Part shown: piece by piece, positions 7,399 through 15,084 of the stretch
Layout: every line of letters starts with the position of its first letter
Numbering within the stretch: the stretch's first letter is position 1
Source of the DNA: Pseudoalteromonas sp. R3
GTDB taxonomy: Bacteria > Pseudomonadota > Gammaproteobacteria > Enterobacterales > Alteromonadaceae
Length of the DNA stretch: 64,000 nucleotides
Assembly (NCBI RefSeq): GCF_004014715.1
Contig: NZ_CP034835.1
Location: forward strand, 2,542,001 to 2,606,000
Direction: 5' to 3'
Position numbers and translations under genes: made by a program
The notes under the pieces: model-generated
What the model was told of the DNA's origin: nothing
Databases searched by the model: none
Seen by the model: only the letters and a program-made list of their open reading frames with translations

Positions 7399-8573
7399 TG
7401 GGCCACTACCTGCACGCCATATCCGGCTGGTGTGGTTTATGCTGCGGGGATTTGCTTTTGATGAGTAACTTCTGTTCTGAACCGTTTGTGACTTAAACCG
7501 TTACAACCTGACTCATTCCCTGCCCGAACAACGTTATTTATACGATTCATTAGACCTACTTTTTTCCTATTTGGCAAGGTGTTGTGATTTCGGCACAGCA
7601 TGGCTTACTCCCCATTGCATATTGCATTGACAGAGTCGTCTAACCACTATATTCATTTCCCAGGTAACCACTCCGATTTCCCTCTACTTGGTCGCAGGTA
7701 TCACAGGCCCAGCTCCGGCACCAGTATAAATATCCCTCTGTTGTTCTGATATCCTGATGCCCCAGCTGATGCTGTAACTGATGCAGTGGCATACCTGCCT
7801 CAAGCTGATGCGTTGCAAACGCATGACGTAGCGCATGCGGATGCCCCGCTTTACTCACACCGCAGTGGTTTACGAAATGCAGACGCTGATATTGGTCGTT
7901 GTGGATAATAAGGCGCGTAAAACAGCCAGTCCGTCGGCCGGTATGCCAGCCAATAGGCTCGCAACTGCGCCAACACGCTCGGGGGGAGCACCACATAGCG
8001 AGCGCGCTTCCCTTTCCCATGCTCGATGTATAAAGTATTGCGTTCACTGTCTATATCCGCAACTTTTAACTGCAAGGCTTCGCTTATTCGCAAACCACAC
8101 CCGTAGCACAGCATGATCAGGGTTTTAACTCGCACATGGTCGCAAGCTGCGATCAGCGTTTGGATCTCACCTTTGCTTATATAAGCTGGTGCTTTAAATG
8201 GTGCCTTTGGTAATGCCACATCCAGTTTCAGTGCGCGCTTAAGAATGTGCTTATACAAAAATGCCATGCTGTTGATTATCAGACTTTGGCTGGAGCGGGA
8301 CCGTCGTCGAATTGAAGGGTCTGTGAAGAACTGGTTTAGCTCATCAGTAGATACTTTATCCAGGGGCTTGCTGAAGAAACGGCTGACTTTTTGAAGCGCA
8401 TCACAGTAGGACTTTTCAGTCTTGCTGGAGTAGCCTCGATAGGCGATTTCCAATCGAACTTGTTCAATTAAGGTATTCATCACTCACCTCGGTTCATCGT
8501 CTGGGATTATTCCCAAGGTAAGTGTGACTCAGATGGTGTGGTCCGCTATCTCCGCGTAGCGGCTTAGTTCAAC
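7392..8573 (-). mobile_element. Tyrosine-recombinase module bounded by GTTGAAC cores
   Basis: Both ends read inward as GTTGAACTRRGCCGCTAC (left 7392-7409 with GG, right end on the minus strand from 8573 with AA). The module carries one recombinase gene and the repeat R1 tail (7392 to about 7710). R1 also occurs at 4863-5180 and 16422-16620 without the gene. The outer GTTGAAC is a perfect attC core at both ends, so the module could be an integron cassette carrying a recombinase, or a separate element that targets attC cores. GAAC is also the target tetranucleotide of IS91 elements, and this recombinase type is often found with IS91. I see no IS91 transposase. Confidence 0.5.
7640..8480 (-). 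pseudogene. Tyrosine recombinase, frameshifted
   Basis: The N-terminal frame starts at ATG 8480 (AGGTGA upstream; MNTLIEQVRLEIAYRGYS) with a SAM-like core-binding domain to about residue 90. The catalytic domain follows with GLRISEAL (first Arg) and GKGKRARYVVLP (Lys). Near 7855 the frame is lost after AFRKPL and resumes in another frame as GVSKAGHPHALRHAFATH (HxxR), LGHQDIRTTEGYLYW (His and Tyr nucleophile). All catalytic residues are present but split by a one-base shift. A second shift may alter the last residues. About 280 residues in total, the size of XerC/D-like recombinases. It lacks the extra helix expected of integron integrases, so it is not intI. It resembles the accessory integrases found with IS91 elements. 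Confidence 0.7.
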
Positions 8574-8652
8574 GCTGTTGTAACCGAAGGCAAAAAGCAG
8601 AGCGACGAGGAGCGACGCTTTTTAGCGTCCGAGTTAATTTGCCTTGTTAGCA
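8567..8652 (-). repeat. attC site, 86 bp
   Basis: GTTCAAC (8567-8573; GTTGAAC on the minus strand) to GTTAGCA (8646-8652), with GCGACGAGGAGC in the middle and arms AAAAAGCAGAGC and GCTTTTTAGCG. It belongs to the gene at 8634-8996, whose stop codon lies inside it. Confidence 0.8.
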
Positions 8653-8996
8653 GCCTCGTTGGTCAACTGCCTAAGTTCATTAATTTGCTCTTGCATTTTC
8701 TCTCGCTGTTCTGGCGTAAACACGGGGCCAAAATTGCCTTCCGTAATCTCAAGCTCCAACAAACGTGACTCGGCCATTAATACATTAATTCTGTTTAAGC
8801 TATTTACAGCCTCTTTGCCTTCTTTTGCTAATTTGCCAAGCTCCACTTCTACTGGCCCAACTTTTGCCTTACCTGATTCAGAATTTATTAATCTTTCAAT
8901 CAGCATTTTTATTGGGCTGCGAAGTACCAAAACAGTGACAATGACTGCTGTAGGCCATGATATGAGAACAGCCAATATTTCTTTTATCGCATCCAA
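8634..8996 (-). CDS. Single-pass membrane protein with coiled coil (integron cassette)
   Basis: 120 residues from TTG 8996; AGGAG lies 8 bases upstream, which supports the TTG start. Residues 6-26 form one membrane helix (ILAVLISWPTAVIVTVLVL). A basic/amphipathic stretch RSPIKMLIERL follows, then a Lys/Glu-rich helical region to the C-terminus (LEITEGNFGPVFTPEQREKMQEQINELRQ) that may form a coiled coil. No enzyme motif. Related short membrane proteins occur in cassettes and near defence genes, but I cannot assign a role. Confidence 0.6.
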   Translation of the reverse strand: MDAIKEILAVLISWPTAVIVTVLVLRSPIKMLIERLINSESGKAKVGPVEVELGKLAKEGKEAVNSLNRINVLMAESRLLELEITEGNFGPVFTPEQREKMQEQINELRQLTNEAANKAN

Positions 8997-9015
8997 CTAT
9001 TGTTCTCCTTTTTGC

Positions 9016-9022
9016 AGCTAAC
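9016..9022 (-). repeat. Left core of an attC interrupted by IS copy C
   Basis: AGCTAAC (9016-9022) is the GTTAGCT core of the attC whose other part is at 9706-9802. IS copy C starts 9 bases later, at 9031. Confidence 0.6.
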
Positions 9023-9030
9023 GCCGTTGT

Positions 9031-9705
9031 CTGAGGAATCCCCAGATAATCATATTTAAAATCAATGTGATGGACACGCACAGCATTGTTTGAACTAATT
9101 TATTTCGCCAAAAACCAAATAGATAACAACACCATGCGTGATATCACTATCCTACTCGATATGCTCAGAAAAAACTGCCCCAAATTCATGCTCGGCGCCT
9201 TGATTCATTAATGCTGGCAACTGAAACTTTGCTCGATAGCAACCTACTTTCTCTTTCTGACTTTCCATTGGCAAACAGGGTCGAAATATGAAGGGCCCTG
9301 TCGCTGCCAAGCACAACATTAAACGTATGGACCGACTGCTTGGCAACACCGCTATGCAAATCGAAGAAAGCTTTCGAGACCTGAAAAGCCCCCAATACGG
9401 GATGGGTCTGAGACATAGTAAAAGTCGATGCCCAAACCGGCTCGATATACTGTTATTACTCTCTTTACTGGCGACAATTATCCTCTGGTGGATCGGCCTA
9501 TATGCTCAGCACTCAAATTGGCAACGAAAGTTCCAGGCAAATACAATCAGAGAGCGTGCTGTGCTGTCGACTGTTAGGCTTGGTAAAGAGGTTAGGCGGC
9601 GAAGCGATTATGTTATGACAGGAAAGCAACTGCGCTGGGCTATACGTGAATACGTGCGCTTGATACATCTGCTCGGAAGGCCTCAATTATGAGGGGATCC
9701 CCCAG
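9031..9705 (+). mobile_element. IS10-like element, copy C, internally deleted (675 bp)
   Basis: Both ends are intact: left CTGAGGAATCCCCAG, right (reverse complement) CTGGGGGATCCCC. About 670 bases are missing relative to copy D, with the junction at an ATGCA that occurs on both sides of the missing part in copy D. The join is in frame and leaves a 134-residue open frame (9288-9692) that fuses the KHNIKRMDRLLGN segment to MQIEESFRDLK. The catalytic aspartates are gone, but the ends could be moved in trans. Flanks are CGCCGTTGT on the left and CGCCTCGCT on the right, not a clean 9-bp duplication. Confidence 0.85.
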
Positions 9706-9802
9706 CGCCTCGCTTAACCGGCGCAAAATAGCAGGCTAAAATTAGCGACGAAGGAGCGCAAGCCTGCTGTTTTGCGTCCCTTGGTTAAAGCGTTTGTTAG
9801 GG
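9706..9802 (-). repeat. attC site, right part, interrupted by IS copy C
   Basis: Contains GCAGGCTAAAATTAGCGACGAAGGAGCGCAAGCCTGC-type arms and centre, and ends in GTTAGGG (9796-9802), overlapping the stop codon of the next gene. Its left core is at 9016-9022, on the other side of the IS. Confidence 0.75.
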
Positions 9803-10201
9803 TTTATACCCAAAGATTTTTAAACCTTCTTCATCACTTGTGAACTCAAACTCTCCCAAAACATTTAACTGCTCGATCAGATGTTGAACACTTTGAGTCT
9901 TGTAAATGGTTGGAGAGCCTTCATATGGTTTATAACCTAGTGATGTTGGGATAAATAACCATTCGATTAACTCGAAGTCGAAAGGACCATTCAAAGCACC
10001 ACAATCACCAACATAATATTCTCCAAGTGAGTCAAAATCTGGTAAGTGCCCTAGCTTAGGGTCAGTTTCGTTTACAAGCTTCCACTGACAATGAGTAAAT
10101 TGCACGTTGTTTTCATTAACAACGCTAAAAAGCTTTCTCCATTTAGCATTAGACATATATGAACAAGAAAACCTTTCCCGAATTTTCACCAAATTCTCCA
10201 T
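9797..10201 (-). CDS. Hypothetical protein, possibly DUF6678-like (integron cassette)
   Basis: 134 residues from ATG 10201, which lies 3 bases after the attC core GTTAGGG; an alternative start is at MSNAKWRKLF, 15 codons later. The text KWRKLFSVVNE, HCQWKLV and FELIEWLFIP, with regularly placed tryptophans, resembles the small DUF6678 family. I give this family name with reserve. No signal peptide or membrane helix. Function unknown. Confidence 0.5.
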   Translation of the reverse strand: MENLVKIRERFSCSYMSNAKWRKLFSVVNENNVQFTHCQWKLVNETDPKLGHLPDFDSLGEYYVGDCGALNGPFDFELIEWLFIPTSLGYKPYEGSPTIYKTQSVQHLIEQLNVLGEFEFTSDEEGLKIFGYKP

Positions 10202-10204
10202 AAA

Positions 10205-10256
10205 CCCTAACGCCCAGCTCAACTGCCGGAGGCCAGATTGCAGCCGCTTGTTATGT
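10205..10256 (-). repeat. Short attC site, 52 bp
   Basis: CCCTAAC (10205-10211) to GTTATGT (10250-10256). Short and of different inner sequence from the 53-bp sites at 4817, 7346 and 16376. It lies between the gene at 9797 and the DCC-family gene. Confidence 0.6.
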
Positions 10257-10658
10257 TCATGTTAAAAACCTATCACGTACTTCCTTTGAAGGCACCATAC
10301 AGACAGATCGTTTACCAAATAAATTGTACCTGTTCCGAGCAAACAGCCTATAGAAGAAATCTCTTATGACAGAAGGAACAATTTTAAAAACTCGAAACAT
10401 AAACCAAAATCCATCGAGGTCTTTTGTTATTTCTAGTGCAGCATTAGTGCGCACAAAGCATTGTTCATTCTTTATAAGAAGGAAAGTGTCATAGCCCACT
10501 TCTTGGATTTGATGCTTTGCTATAAGTTCCTGAGCTATTTCACTTTGCATCGGAGCAAATTTAAAGACACCTTTAGAATCTCTTTCAATAATGAAATTTA
10601 CCGCACCATTGCAGAAGTTACATATTCCATCAAAGATGATTATCTGATGATCCTCCAT
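10257..10658 (-). CDS. Thiol-disulfide oxidoreductase-like DCC family protein, DUF393 (integron cassette)
   Basis: 133 residues. The N-terminal FDGICNFCNGAVNFIIERD carries the DGxCxxC motif (Cys13 and Cys16) that defines DUF393, followed by KFAPMQSE and the family's C-terminal YRLFARNRYNLFGKR block. The fold is thioredoxin-like and a redox role is presumed, but no substrate is known. A GGAGAG lies just upstream of ATG 10658. Length is normal for the family. Cytoplasmic. Confidence 0.85.
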   Translation of the reverse strand: MEDHQIIIFDGICNFCNGAVNFIIERDSKGVFKFAPMQSEIAQELIAKHQIQEVGYDTFLLIKNEQCFVRTNAALEITKDLDGFWFMFRVFKIVPSVIRDFFYRLFARNRYNLFGKRSVCMVPSKEVRDRFLT

Positions 10659-10670
10659 ATCTCTCCGAGA

Positions 10671-10772
10671 ACATAACGCTCCAATATGGGGCGCACAAAT
10701 GCATGGCTAAACTTAGCGACGAAGGAGCGCAAGCCATGCGTTTTGCGTCCTTGCCATAATTGGCTTGTTAGC
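10671..10772 (-). repeat. attC site, 102 bp
   Basis: ACATAAC (10671-10677) to GTTAGCT (10766-10772), with arms GCATGGCTAAAC and GCAAGCCATGC around GCGACGAAGGAGC. Complete and typical of the array. Confidence 0.85.
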
Positions 10773-11085
10773 TGCCGTTTAACAGCTGCATTGCTAACTG
10801 TTTATTAAAAATATCTAGCGTTGAAGCGGAACTCCACGGTTTTTCCATTACCCAACTTGGTAATTCAGTTTGAGATTTAACTGAGGCGAAAACAATAAAC
10901 AAAAGAACTTGTGTATCATTAGGGTCTATTTTGTTTAACTCTAGAGCATATTCTAATGCTTTTTTATAATCTTGCTGCTGAACAGCAATCACATAGTCAC
11001 TTTCAAGTTTCGTCCAGATTTTAGTTATATCATCAGCAAAACAAGAAGAACTAAAAAATAATGCCATTACAAGTATCTTACGCAT
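10768..11085 (-). CDS. Secreted small helical protein (integron cassette)
   Basis: 105 residues with signal peptide MRKILVMALFFSSSCFA, probably cleaved before DDITK. Residues 30-60 (QQQDYKKALEYALELNKIDPNDTQVLLF) look like a single TPR-type helix pair. The rest has no recognisable motif. Periplasmic location expected. AGGG lies close to ATG 11085, right behind the attC core TGCTAAC (11099-11105). Confidence 0.6.
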   Translation of the reverse strand: MRKILVMALFFSSSCFADDITKIWTKLESDYVIAVQQQDYKKALEYALELNKIDPNDTQVLLFIVFASVKSQTELPSWVMEKPWSSASTLDIFNKQLAMQLLNGS

Positions 11086-11098
11086 AATCCCTCGTGGC

Positions 11099-11113
11099 TG
11101 CTAACGCCGTTGC
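11099..11113 (-). repeat. Left core of the attC interrupted by IS copy D
   Basis: TGCTAAC (11099-11105) followed by GCCGTTGC, then IS copy D at 11114. The rest of this attC is at 12461-12555. Confidence 0.6.
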
Positions 11114-12460
11114 CTGAGGAATCCCCAGATAATTATATTTTAAATCAATATGATGGACACGCACGGCATTGTTTGATCTAATTTATTTCGCCAAAAACTA
11201 ACCAGATAACAACACCATGCGTGATACCACCATCCTACACGATATGCTCAGAAAAAACTGCCCCCAAATTCATTCTCGGCGCCTTGATTCATTAATGCTG
11301 GCAACTGAGACTTTGCTCGATCGCAACCAACTATCTCTTACAGACTTTCCATTGGCAAACATGGTCGAAATATGAAGGGCCCTGTCGCTGCCAAGCACAA
11401 CATTAAACGTATGGACCGACTGCTTGGCAACACCGCTATGCATAACGACCGACTCGCTATTTACCGCTTTCATGCTCGCCTGACGTGTGGCGCTAATCCC
11501 ATGCCTATCTTGCTGGTCGACAGGGCCGATGTGCGCGAGCAACTGCGGTTGATGACTTTGCGTGCTTCCGTCAGCATTCAGGGACGTTCAATGATAGTGT
11601 ATGAACGCACCTTCACATTTGCTCAGTATAACTCACCTAAGCCGCACCAGTTGTTTCTTGATGAACTTGCCATTACCCTTCCATAGAGGGCCTGCCTGAT
11701 AAATGTATTCCACCCATCGTGACCGATGCCGGCTATCGAAATACCTGGTTTCGACAGGTCGATAAAAAAGGTGGGTTCTGGCTGGGACGGGTGCGTGGCA
11801 AAGTCACTTATCAGCATAAGAACAGCGAAAATTGGAATGTAAATCAGGCGCTTTATCCATCAGCCACTCCCCGTGGACGTTATATTGGAGAGGTAAAACT
11901 TGGCCGAAAAAGTCCTATCAACTGCCACCTGCATTTATATAAAGCCAAACAAAAAGGTCGTACTGACAGGCGCTCTTCAAAAGCTGGCAGGCATCATACC
12001 GCCCAAAAAAGTTATCGAACTGGCAGTAAGGAACCCTGGCTATTGGCCACTAACCTACCCGCTGACTTGTTCAAACCCAAACGTGTTGTCTCACTTTACG
12101 CCAAGCGCATGCAAATCGAAGAAAGCTTTCGAGACCTGAAAAGCCCCCAATACGGGATGGGTCTGAGACATAGTAAAAGTCGATGCCCCAACCGGCTCAA
12201 TATACTGTTATTGCTCTCTTTACTGGCGACCATTATTCTCTGGTGGATCGGCCTATATGCTCAGCACTCAAATTGGCAACGAAAGTTCCAGGCAAATACA
12301 ATCAGAGAGCGTGCTGTGCTGTCGACTGTTAGGCTTGGTAAAGAGGTTAGGTGGCGAAGCGATTATGTTATGACAGGAAAGCAACTGCGCTGGGCTATAC
12401 GTGAATACGTGCGCTTGATACATCTGCTCGGAAGGCCTCAATTATAAGGGGATCCCCCAG
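11114..12460 (+). mobile_element. IS10-like (IS4 family) element, copy D, full length 1347 bp
   Basis: Left end CTGAGGAATCCCCAG and right end (reverse complement) CTGGGGGATCCCCTTAT form the inverted repeats; size and ends are close to IS10. It is the only copy with the complete transposase region. Flanks CGCCGTTGC and CGCCCTGTT share only CGCC, so the expected 9-bp target duplication is not intact. It lies inside the attC of the KAP cassette and is transcribed against the cassette genes. Confidence 0.9.
11217..12447 (+). pseudogene. IS4-family (IS10-like) transposase with two frameshifts
   Basis: Three consecutive frames reconstruct one transposase of about 400 residues. Part 1 is 11217-11371 (MRDTTILHDMLRKNCPQ). 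Part 2 is 11372-11686 (KHNIKRMDRLLGN, MPILLVDRADVRE with the first catalytic Asp). Part 3 runs from before 11719 to 12447 (IVTDAGYRNTW with the second Asp, and YAKRMQIEESFRDLK, the YREK signature with the catalytic Glu). Each change is a shift of minus one. The same two breaks occur in copies A and B, and the first in C, so the damage is older than the spread of these copies, or expression uses frameshifting. Confidence 0.8.
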
Positions 12461-12555
12461 CGCCCTGTTAATGGGCAAAATATAGTTGGCTAAAATTAAG
12501 CGACGAAGGAGCAAAAGCCAACTGTGTTTTTTCCTTGCTAAACAGCTTGTTAGAT
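12461..12555 (-). repeat. attC site of the KAP cassette (right part)
   Basis: Carries TAGTTGGCTAAAATTAAGCG, CGAAGGAGC and AAGCCAACT arms and ends with GTTAGAT (12549-12555). Its left core is at 11099-11105, beyond IS copy D. Confidence 0.75.
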
Positions 12556-12561
12556 AGCTTT

Positions 12562-14505
12562 TTACCAATTTTCATGAACAAGTTTATCTCGAATATATGG
12601 ATCGAATAAGGTTGACTCATCATGCAGTGCACTTTCAATCATTTCAATAGTAAGGCCTTTAACATTTCTCACATCAGTACCAAATAAAACTGTCCCAGAC
12701 ATATCGCACCCCGTTAAGTTTGCCTCCGACAAATTACTGTGTGAAAAATCAGCTCCAGATAGGTTACTTCTGCTTAGGTCACAATTGAATAATATTGCAT
12801 GAGAAAAATTAGTATCTGATAAGTCCTTTGCACAGAGTTTTGAGTTACTAAAATTTGCTCGTGAAAAATTACAACTGTCAAGATGAGCTTCATCAAAATT
12901 CATAGAATTGAAATTAGCGCCTACAAAACTACTATTTTTGAGTTCGCACTCTTTCATCTTTGCATCTACAAACTTTGTATTCCGAAAATCACAATCAAGG
13001 AAAACTGTATCATTCAACTGGCTATCACTAAAGTTTGAGCCACTAAATACAGAATTTGAGAACTTACAGGAATTTATGGAGGCCGATTTGAATTTACAGT
13101 TTTCAAAATCGGCATTTACTACGTCTACCTTTTTAAATTTACAACTTGATGCATCTACATTTCTAAAGTTTACAGAACTCAGATTAGAATATGAGAAATC
13201 AGTACCAGTTAAAACAGACCACTCGAATATTGCGTGAGAAAAATTAATGTTTGTCAGGTTAGTATTCACGATGCTAATAGCTGAAACATTTGCTATTTCA
13301 CCATTATCCCCATTGCTTTCTAACCATAAACGATGACGTGATAAAACAGATTCAAGTTGAACATTGCCTATATCAGATTCCGTAGATAACAACCTAGTTT
13401 GATATAAGTATTGTCCAAGGATTCTTTCATCTGGAATTTTTAAAGAAGCAAGTATTCTTTTAATTTTATCCTTTTCAGTTAGTATTTGATCAAACCCGTG
13501 GGAGACACCCTCTTCTCGATTAATATACTCTATCAATGTACTCGGATTGTTACTTACTATTTTATATAAGTCCTTTTCACTACTCTGAATTAATAAAATT
13601 ACAGATAGAACTTTAGGATCGTACTCCTCTATACGGGATTCTTTTGATAACTCATGGTTAAATATAAGAGTGTTTATAAAACGTTTAAGCTCCCGCGGAT
13701 TGCCACTTAGCCCCTCAATAAGTATATCTCTACAGCCTATTAAATCATTTGGAAGCAATGGGGTTATATAATCATTAATTGAATCATTAAACACAGGAGG
13801 GATATTAAAAGGTAACTGAACTATCTTATCTAAATAGTTCCGTTCTCTAATATCGATAGACTTGTAGTAATATTCAATACTCTGTTCAATTGCATCATGA
13901 TCAACAGCTAGGAAATAAACACAATTTGGTAAGTTGAGGAATAATTTAAGTGATTCAAGTAGTTTCATTACCTGTTCAGGCATACACCGATCAAGGTCAT
14001 CTATAAAAAATACTACTCTTTTGTCAGTGCCTTTTACAATATTGGTAATTAGCTCTGCAAAATAGTCTTTAAGTTTTACTCTTTCCTCACGTAATAAAAA
14101 GTTGTCTTCCTCATATTTCTTTGCAAAGTGCTCTATATCTTTTACAGATATATTACTAACTGTTTTCAGAAAAGAGTAACCTAAGGCTGAAGCAATAACT
14201 GTAGCTAACTTTTTGCTATCTTTAAGATTACACTGTTCAATAATTGTATGAACTAAAGCTAATGTAGGGTTGTCATCGAACTGGTGTTGCCAAGGATCAA
14301 ACCAAATAGGTATTGTCTTTGTTTGATCTAAACTTCCTTGTATTAGTTTCATTAGTGTAGATTTACCTGTGCCCCAAGAGCCATAAAGCCCCACTACCAT
14401 TGGAGTCTCACAATTTAAAGTCAAGTTCGCAAAAGCTTTAGCGTACTTTTCTCTATTTAGGGAATCTTGTTCAGAAGGTTCGTCGTTATGTACTTTTTGT
14501 TTCAA
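12562..14505 (-). CDS. KAP family P-loop NTPase with C-terminal pentapeptide repeats (integron cassette)
   Basis: 647 residues. TTG 14505 is the start: an in-frame stop lies directly upstream, AGGATAGG is 7 bases away, and the next Met falls just before the Walker A motif. Walker A is GSWGTGKST (42-50), followed by WFDPWQ (68-73), and Walker B is FFIDDLDRC (166-174). These are hallmarks of KAP NTPases, many of which are membrane-linked and found in defence loci. From about 405 to 625 runs a pentapeptide-repeat region (xNFSxAxLxx pattern) that should form a right-handed beta-helix. No transmembrane segment is evident. The gene is flanked by attC on both sides and is large for a cassette. A role in phage defence is an inference from family context. 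Confidence 0.75.
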   Translation of the reverse strand: MKQKVHNDEPSEQDSLNREKYAKAFANLTLNCETPMVVGLYGSWGTGKSTLMKLIQGSLDQTKTIPIWFDPWQHQFDDNPTLALVHTIIEQCNLKDSKKLATVIASALGYSFLKTVSNISVKDIEHFAKKYEEDNFLLREERVKLKDYFAELITNIVKGTDKRVVFFIDDLDRCMPEQVMKLLESLKLFLNLPNCVYFLAVDHDAIEQSIEYYYKSIDIRERNYLDKIVQLPFNIPPVFNDSINDYITPLLPNDLIGCRDILIEGLSGNPRELKRFINTLIFNHELSKESRIEEYDPKVLSVILLIQSSEKDLYKIVSNNPSTLIEYINREEGVSHGFDQILTEKDKIKRILASLKIPDERILGQYLYQTRLLSTESDIGNVQLESVLSRHRLWLESNGDNGEIANVSAISIVNTNLTNINFSHAIFEWSVLTGTDFSYSNLSSVNFRNVDASSCKFKKVDVVNADFENCKFKSASINSCKFSNSVFSGSNFSDSQLNDTVFLDCDFRNTKFVDAKMKECELKNSSFVGANFNSMNFDEAHLDSCNFSRANFSNSKLCAKDLSDTNFSHAILFNCDLSRSNLSGADFSHSNLSEANLTGCDMSGTVLFGTDVRNVKGLTIEMIESALHDESTLFDPYIRDKLVHENW

Positions 14506-14550
14506 CTAGGTACCTATCCTTTTACAACGTAACTTTAATGTTTATGTGCT

Positions 14551-14652
14551 ATCTAACGCCTTAATAAACGGCGAAAAATAGCAGGCTAAACTAAGCGAAG
14601 AATGAGCGCAAGCCTGCTGTTTTGCGTCCACTGTTTGATTAACTTGTTAGCT
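14551..14652 (-). repeat. attC site, 102 bp
   Basis: ATCTAAC (14551-14557, GTTAGAT on the minus strand, perfect core) to GTTAGCT (14646-14652). Arms AGCAGGCTAAAC and GCAAGCCTGCT around GCGAAGAATGAGC. Complete site that fixes the right edge of the KAP cassette. Confidence 0.85.
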
Positions 14653-14967
14653 ATACTTTAACTCGTTATCTGTAATAACTAACATGTCATCAATAACTTC
14701 ACCATCGAATAGCGTGTGCCAATAATAATAACCAACTTCTTCCTCTTCGAGTAGAATAGTTAAATTGGTTTCAATATACGAAACTTCGATGTATTCATGT
14801 TTAAAACAAAGTTTGTGAGAATGAAATTCGAATTTAAATTTATCGGTTATTGAGTTATCAATACTAAAGTCCTCAGAAGAGACCCACAATTTCGCTCCTG
14901 CAATCGCATTTGAAATCAAATTCTGTTGAGCAGCGATCTGTTCAAGATTTGTAAGCAAGGTATCCAT
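14647..14967 (-). CDS. Hypothetical acidic protein (integron cassette)
   Basis: 106 residues from ATG 14967. Acidic, with an N-terminal helix (TNLEQIAAQQNLISNAIAG) and a beta-rich remainder (KFEFHSHKLCF, TNLTILLEEEEVGYYYW). No signal peptide or known motif. The ribosome-binding site is weak: AAGGA lies about 18 bases upstream. The stop codon lies in the attC core, as usual here. Confidence 0.55.
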   Translation of the reverse strand: MDTLLTNLEQIAAQQNLISNAIAGAKLWVSSEDFSIDNSITDKFKFEFHSHKLCFKHEYIEVSYIETNLTILLEEEEVGYYYWHTLFDGEVIDDMLVITDNELKYS

Positions 14968-14987
14968 TTGAGTGCAAAGTTTTCCTT

Positions 14988-15084
14988 GTATAGCGCCCTA
15001 ATCATGGGCAAAAAATTGTTTGCTAAAATGTGAGGAACGAAAACAGCAAACTGTTTTTTGTCCTTATTTATTAGCTTGCTATAT
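14988..15084 (-). repeat. attC-like site with altered cores, 97 bp
   Basis: Overall shape and arms match the array (TTGTTTGCTAAAATG and CAGCAAACTG around GAGGAACGAAA). Both cores read GCTATA (14988-14994 on the minus strand; 15078-15084) in place of GTTATA. The T to C change in both cores would be expected to impair recombination. Confidence 0.6.

Noticed and set aside
7640..8480. Possible integron integrase intI
   Set aside because: The recombinase lacks the extra helix region of IntI between motifs II and III and is closer to IS91-associated integrases; it also lies inside the array and not at its end.
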